From NCBI RefSeq assembly GCF_900100495.1, contig NZ_FNCT01000023.1, positions 1-64,000 of the forward strand: DNA of 64,000 bases, read 5' to 3'. The number at the start of each line of letters is the position of its first letter. Position 1 is the stretch's first letter. Origin of the DNA: Pseudomonas benzenivorans. Lineage in GTDB: Bacteria; Pseudomonadota; Gammaproteobacteria; Pseudomonadales; Pseudomonadaceae. Of this stretch, positions 60,994 to 64,000 are shown in pieces. The notes beneath the pieces are model-generated. The model saw only the letters and a list, made by a program, of their open reading frames with translations, did not search any database and had not been told where the DNA came from. A program made the translations under genes and the position numbers.

Positions 60994-62178
60994 ATGCGTG
61001 AAGCTGTCATCGTTTCTACCGCCCGTACGCCTATTGGCCGGGCATTCCGCGGTGCCTTCAACGACACCAAGTCGCCCACCCTGATGGCTCATGCCATTCG
61101 CCACGCGGTGGAGCGCTCCGGCTTGGAGGGCGGTGTCTTCGAAGATGCTGTGATCGGTACCGTTCTGGCAGCCGGCACCGCCGGCGGCAACCTCGCCCGT
61201 AACGCGGTATTCGCTGCGGGCCTGCCTGTCACTGTTCCCGCTCAAACCATGGACCGTCAGTGCTCCTCTGGTTTGATGGCTATTGCCACTGCCGCGAAGC
61301 AAATCACCTTCGACGGCATGGAAGCGGTAATCGCAGGCGGCCAGGAAAACATCTCGGCAGTTCAGAACGACTACTTCGGTTGGGTTGGCAAAGAGGCTGA
61401 TCCGAACGTTGTCGCTGCGGTGAAGAACGCCTACATGCCGATGCTGCACACCGCCGAATTCGTTTCGAAGAAGTACGGCATCTCTCGCGAAGAGCAAGAT
61501 CGCTACTCGCTCGAGTCCCAAATTCGTACAGCTCGTGCCCAAGAGCTGGGCCTGCTCAACGACGAAATCGTGCCGTTCCAGGCGCGCATGAAGATCCAGG
61601 ACAAGGAAACTGGCAAAATCAGCTTCCGTGATCTGCTTCTCGGCAAGGACGAAGGCAACCGTGCGGACACTACGTACGAAGGCCTGTCGCAGCTGAAGCC
61701 GGTGCTGGAAGGCGGCTTTATCACGGGCGGCAACGCAAGTCAGCTGTCCGATGGTGCTTCAGCCTGTGTGCTGACTGAGGCCCGCTTTGCCGAGCAACGT
61801 GGTCTGGAGCCACTGGGTATCTACCGCGGCATGACTGTCGCCGGCTGTGCACCGGAAGAGATGGGTATCGGTCCGATCTACGCCATTCCGAAGCTGCTCA
61901 AGCAACACGGCCTGACGGTGAACGACATCGGTCTGTGGGAGCTGAACGAAGCTTTCGCCTGCCAGGTTCTCTATTGCCGCGACAAGCTCGGCATCGACCC
62001 CGAGATCTACAACGTCAACGGCGGCAGCATCTCCATCGGTCATCCTTATGGCATGACAGGCGCTCGTCTGGTCGGTCATGCGCTGATCGAAGGCAAGCGC
62101 CGTGGCGTGAAGTTCGTTGTTGTCTCGATGTGCATTGGCGGCGGCATGGGTGCTGCTGGTCTCTTCGAGATCGTGTGA
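60994..62178 (+). CDS. Acetyl-CoA acyltransferase (thiolase)
   Basis: The protein has 394 residues with AAGGAGG upstream. Active-site Cys is in 'MDRQCSSGLMAI' (near 88), His in 'GGSISIGHPYGMTGAR', second Cys in 'SMCIGGGMGAAGLFE'. It cleaves 3-ketoacyl-CoA with CoA, releasing acetyl-CoA or propionyl-CoA. Final step of the set B cycle. Confidence 0.96.
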   Translation: MREAVIVSTARTPIGRAFRGAFNDTKSPTLMAHAIRHAVERSGLEGGVFEDAVIGTVLAAGTAGGNLARNAVFAAGLPVTVPAQTMDRQCSSGLMAIATAAKQITFDGMEAVIAGGQENISAVQNDYFGWVGKEADPNVVAAVKNAYMPMLHTAEFVSKKYGISREEQDRYSLESQIRTARAQELGLLNDEIVPFQARMKIQDKETGKISFRDLLLGKDEGNRADTTYEGLSQLKPVLEGGFITGGNASQLSDGASACVLTEARFAEQRGLEPLGIYRGMTVAGCAPEEMGIGPIYAIPKLLKQHGLTVNDIGLWELNEAFACQVLYCRDKLGIDPEIYNVNGGSISIGHPYGMTGARLVGHALIEGKRRGVKFVVVSMCIGGGMGAAGLFEIV

Positions 62179-62220
62179 TTCGCAGGTAACTCTTCTGTTT
62201 GTCCCGAAAGCAGGAGCTTT

Positions 62221-62259
62221 GGGTGGCTGGGTGCCACGCCACTTGGCCGCCCTTTTTTT
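62221..62259 (+). terminator. Rho-independent terminator after thiolase
   Basis: GGGTGGC / GCCGCCC with an inner GGGTGCCACGCC part, followed by seven T residues. It separates thiolase from DUF1329, so full read-through may be partial. Confidence 0.7.
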
Positions 62260-62305
62260 CTTCACGCTTTGAACAACAAGAACAAGATTCAGGAGTGTGT
62301 GAACC

Positions 62306-63691
62306 ATGATTTCATCAAACCAGATTCCCCGGATCTCAACTCGCAAGGCGGGCTCTTCCCTGAAATGGGGTGCACTCATGGCGATCATTTACTGCCCACT
62401 GGCCTTTTCCGCTGTGTCTGCGGAAAAGGCCAGTGAGCTCGGCTCCAAACTGACTCCATCGGGGGCAGAGAAAGCCGGCGACTCCGCCATCGGACTTCCT
62501 GAGTGGAACGGTGGATTGCCGAAGGATGCTGGAGCGGTGGACAGCAAAGGCTTTTTGGCCGATCCCTTTGCCGGAGAAAAGCCGCTTTACGTCATCACCG
62601 CCACCACGGCAGACAAGTACAAAGAGCACCTGACGCCGGGCCAGCAGGCTCTCTTCAAGCGTTATCCAGAGACCTACCAGATGCCGGTGTATCCGTCCCA
62701 TCGGACGGTGAATTTCCCGCAAGAGTGGCTGGATATGACCCGCGCTAACGCGACCAAAGTGACATTGGTCGAAGGCGGCAACGGTCTGAAAAACTACGCA
62801 GGGGGCATTCCTTTCCCTATCCCAGAGAATGGGCAGGAAGTCATCTGGAATCACCTGACTACTTATCGTGGCCACGGCTTCAGCCGTCACGTTGTGCAGG
62901 CCACGCCTCAGCAGAATGGGAGCTTTGTTCCGGTTCGCTTCGAGGACCAGGTGCTGCCGTTCTATGCAATGAGCAACCCCAAGGGTGAGCTCCAGTTCTA
63001 CAAGCAGATCGTCACTGCTCCTGCGCGCCTGGCCGGTAACGTGTTGCTCGTGCATGACTACCTCAACCAAGTCGCAAGCCCACGCCAAGCTTGGCTATAC
63101 AACGCCGGGCAGCGCCGCGTGAGACGGGCGCCTCAGGTCGCCTACGATGGTCCTGGTACTGCATCTGATGGCATGCGGACAGCCGACAACCTGGACATGT
63201 TCAACGGTGCTCTGGATCGGTATGACTGGAAGCTGGAAGGCAAGAAAGTCATCTACATCCCGACCAATAGCTACCGTCTCGACTCTCCCGAGTTGAAGTA
63301 CAAGGACATCATCAAACCAGGGCACATCAATCCAGAGTTCACCCGGTATGAGCTGCATCGCGTCTGGCATGTGACCGCCACGCTGAAGCCTGGCGCACGC
63401 CACATTTACGCCAAGCGAGAGTTCTTCGTGGACGAAGACAGCTGGCTGATCGGTACTGTCGATCATTACGACGGCCGCGATGCCCTGTGGCGTGTAGCTG
63501 AAGGGCATGCGCAGTTCTATTACCACCAGCAGTTGCCGTCTTTCACCATGGATGCCCTCTACGACCTTCAGTCCGGGCGATACCTCGCCATGGGATTGAA
63601 GAACGAGGAGAAGCACTCCTGGAACTTCGACTCGAAACCTCAGGAGCGTGACTTCACTCCTGCGGCTATTCGCCAGACAGGCATTCGCTGA
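62306..63691 (+). CDS. DUF1329 family envelope protein (set B)
   Basis: The protein has 461 residues. The signal peptide is long and its core is 'WGALMAIIYCPLAFSAVSA'. The mature part has 'GSKLTPSGAEKAGDS', 'QRRVRRAPQVAYDGPGTASD' and 'YDWKLEGKKVIYIPTNSYRL', as in the set A paralogue. A 16-bp perfect inverted repeat overlaps the signal-peptide codons (62397-62435). An envelope or uptake role is inferred from linkage with the catabolic operon. Confidence 0.92.
   Translation: MISSNQIPRISTRKAGSSLKWGALMAIIYCPLAFSAVSAEKASELGSKLTPSGAEKAGDSAIGLPEWNGGLPKDAGAVDSKGFLADPFAGEKPLYVITATTADKYKEHLTPGQQALFKRYPETYQMPVYPSHRTVNFPQEWLDMTRANATKVTLVEGGNGLKNYAGGIPFPIPENGQEVIWNHLTTYRGHGFSRHVVQATPQQNGSFVPVRFEDQVLPFYAMSNPKGELQFYKQIVTAPARLAGNVLLVHDYLNQVASPRQAWLYNAGQRRVRRAPQVAYDGPGTASDGMRTADNLDMFNGALDRYDWKLEGKKVIYIPTNSYRLDSPELKYKDIIKPGHINPEFTRYELHRVWHVTATLKPGARHIYAKREFFVDEDSWLIGTVDHYDGRDALWRVAEGHAQFYYHQQLPSFTMDALYDLQSGRYLAMGLKNEEKHSWNFDSKPQERDFTPAAIRQTGIR
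62397..62435. repeat. Perfect 16-bp hairpin inside the DUF1329 gene
   Basis: CACTGGCCTTTTCCGC - 7-nt loop - GCGGAAAAGGCCAGTG. It is located at the codons for the signal-peptide end and cleavage site. The stem has no mismatch. Confidence 0.85.
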
Positions 63692-63731
63692 CAGTAGGCG
63701 GCTTCCCAGCCATGACGTCAGGAGCATTGGT

Positions 63732-64000
63732 GTGAATCGAAAGTTCGTTGAGTTGAGCTATTCAGGCAGTGTTGCGATCGTCCGTCTGAATCGCCCCGAT
63801 AAGCACAACGCGTTGAACACGCAAATGCTTCTGGAGTTGATCGCCTGCGGTAAACAGCTGCGAAGCAATCGAGACGTTCGGGCGGTCATTCTCACCGGTA
63901 ACGGGCCATCCTTCTGTGCCGGCATGGACCTCAGGGACATCATGACGGGAGGTCTGCTGAAAAAGCTGATGGCATTCCTGCCCCTATGGAAGCCGACGAT
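63732..64000 (+). CDS. Enoyl-CoA hydratase/isomerase-like protein, 5' part (cut by edge)
   Basis: The start is GTG with CAGGAG seven bases upstream. The 89 visible residues include 'VAIVRLNRPDKHNALNTQ', 'VILTGNGPSFCAGMDLRDIM' and 'KKLMAFLPLWKP', nearly the same as in the crotonase at 46170 ('VMAFLPLWKPF'). The catalytic region lies beyond the window. Confidence 0.85.
   Translation, partial: MNRKFVELSYSGSVAIVRLNRPDKHNALNTQMLLELIACGKQLRSNRDVRAVILTGNGPSFCAGMDLRDIMTGGLLKKLMAFLPLWKPT

Overview
The window looks like a Pseudomonas chromosome. The first 19.4 kb are GC-rich, densely packed and in the order hisB-hisH-hisA-hisF / AsmA-mutY-yggX / tRNA-Phe / polar amino acid ABC transporter / tRNA-Thr. 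As far as I recall, this matches the PA5138-PA5160 neighbourhood of P. aeruginosa. An IS4-family transposase is cut by the left edge. Two REP-like hairpin families lie between backbone genes.

At tRNA-Thr (19361-19436) the backbone stops and accessory DNA begins. About 280 bp downstream lies the 3' half of an elongator tRNA-Met, broken in the anticodon loop, which looks like an integration scar. Next comes a defence-like pair: a 994-aa PHP/AAA ATPase (TrlF type) and a RES-domain toxin-like protein with an N-terminal zinc-ribbon-like segment. After it come an NYN-domain RNase whose leader holds an intrinsic terminator, a 66-aa gene behind a perfect LexA (SOS) box, an XRE regulator, and a small phage-like operon with an antirepressor N-domain and two related small proteins. 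The operon is followed by an array of seven 21-bp palindromes (GCGACAC-N7-GTGTCGC) at a 32-bp period, a large nested inverted-repeat region, a tyrosine recombinase and an AbrB-like protein. I regard this recombinase/array unit and the PHP-ATPase/RES pair as the best candidates for undescribed biology.

From about 31 kb to the right edge the DNA is catabolic. From 31.2 to 40.3 kb is a patchwork of HxlR regulators, a short-chain dehydrogenase, three tautomerase-superfamily proteins, an Old Yellow Enzyme-type oxidoreductase and a LysR regulator. Its AT-rich core (36-39 kb) is bracketed by decayed IS3 elements. From 40.6 to 51.1 kb is a CoA-thioester set A: two crotonases, a family III CoA-transferase, a BKACE enzyme, an acyl-CoA synthetase, TetR and HxlR regulators and a DUF1329 protein. 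A 1,192-bp IS5-family element with a 4-bp target duplication follows. From 52.9 to the edge is set B, a long co-directional operon behind a Crp/Fnr gene: acyl-CoA synthetase, two crotonases, a 587-aa acyl-CoA dehydrogenase, two SDRs, a MaoC hydratase, a thiolase, DUF1329 and a crotonase cut by the edge. Set B encodes a full beta-oxidation round (activation, dehydrogenation, hydration, oxidation, thiolysis). Sets A and B share four paralogous gene types, so they may serve related substrates. The substrate cannot be named from sequence alone; a hydrophobic or cyclic carboxylic acid is a reasonable guess.
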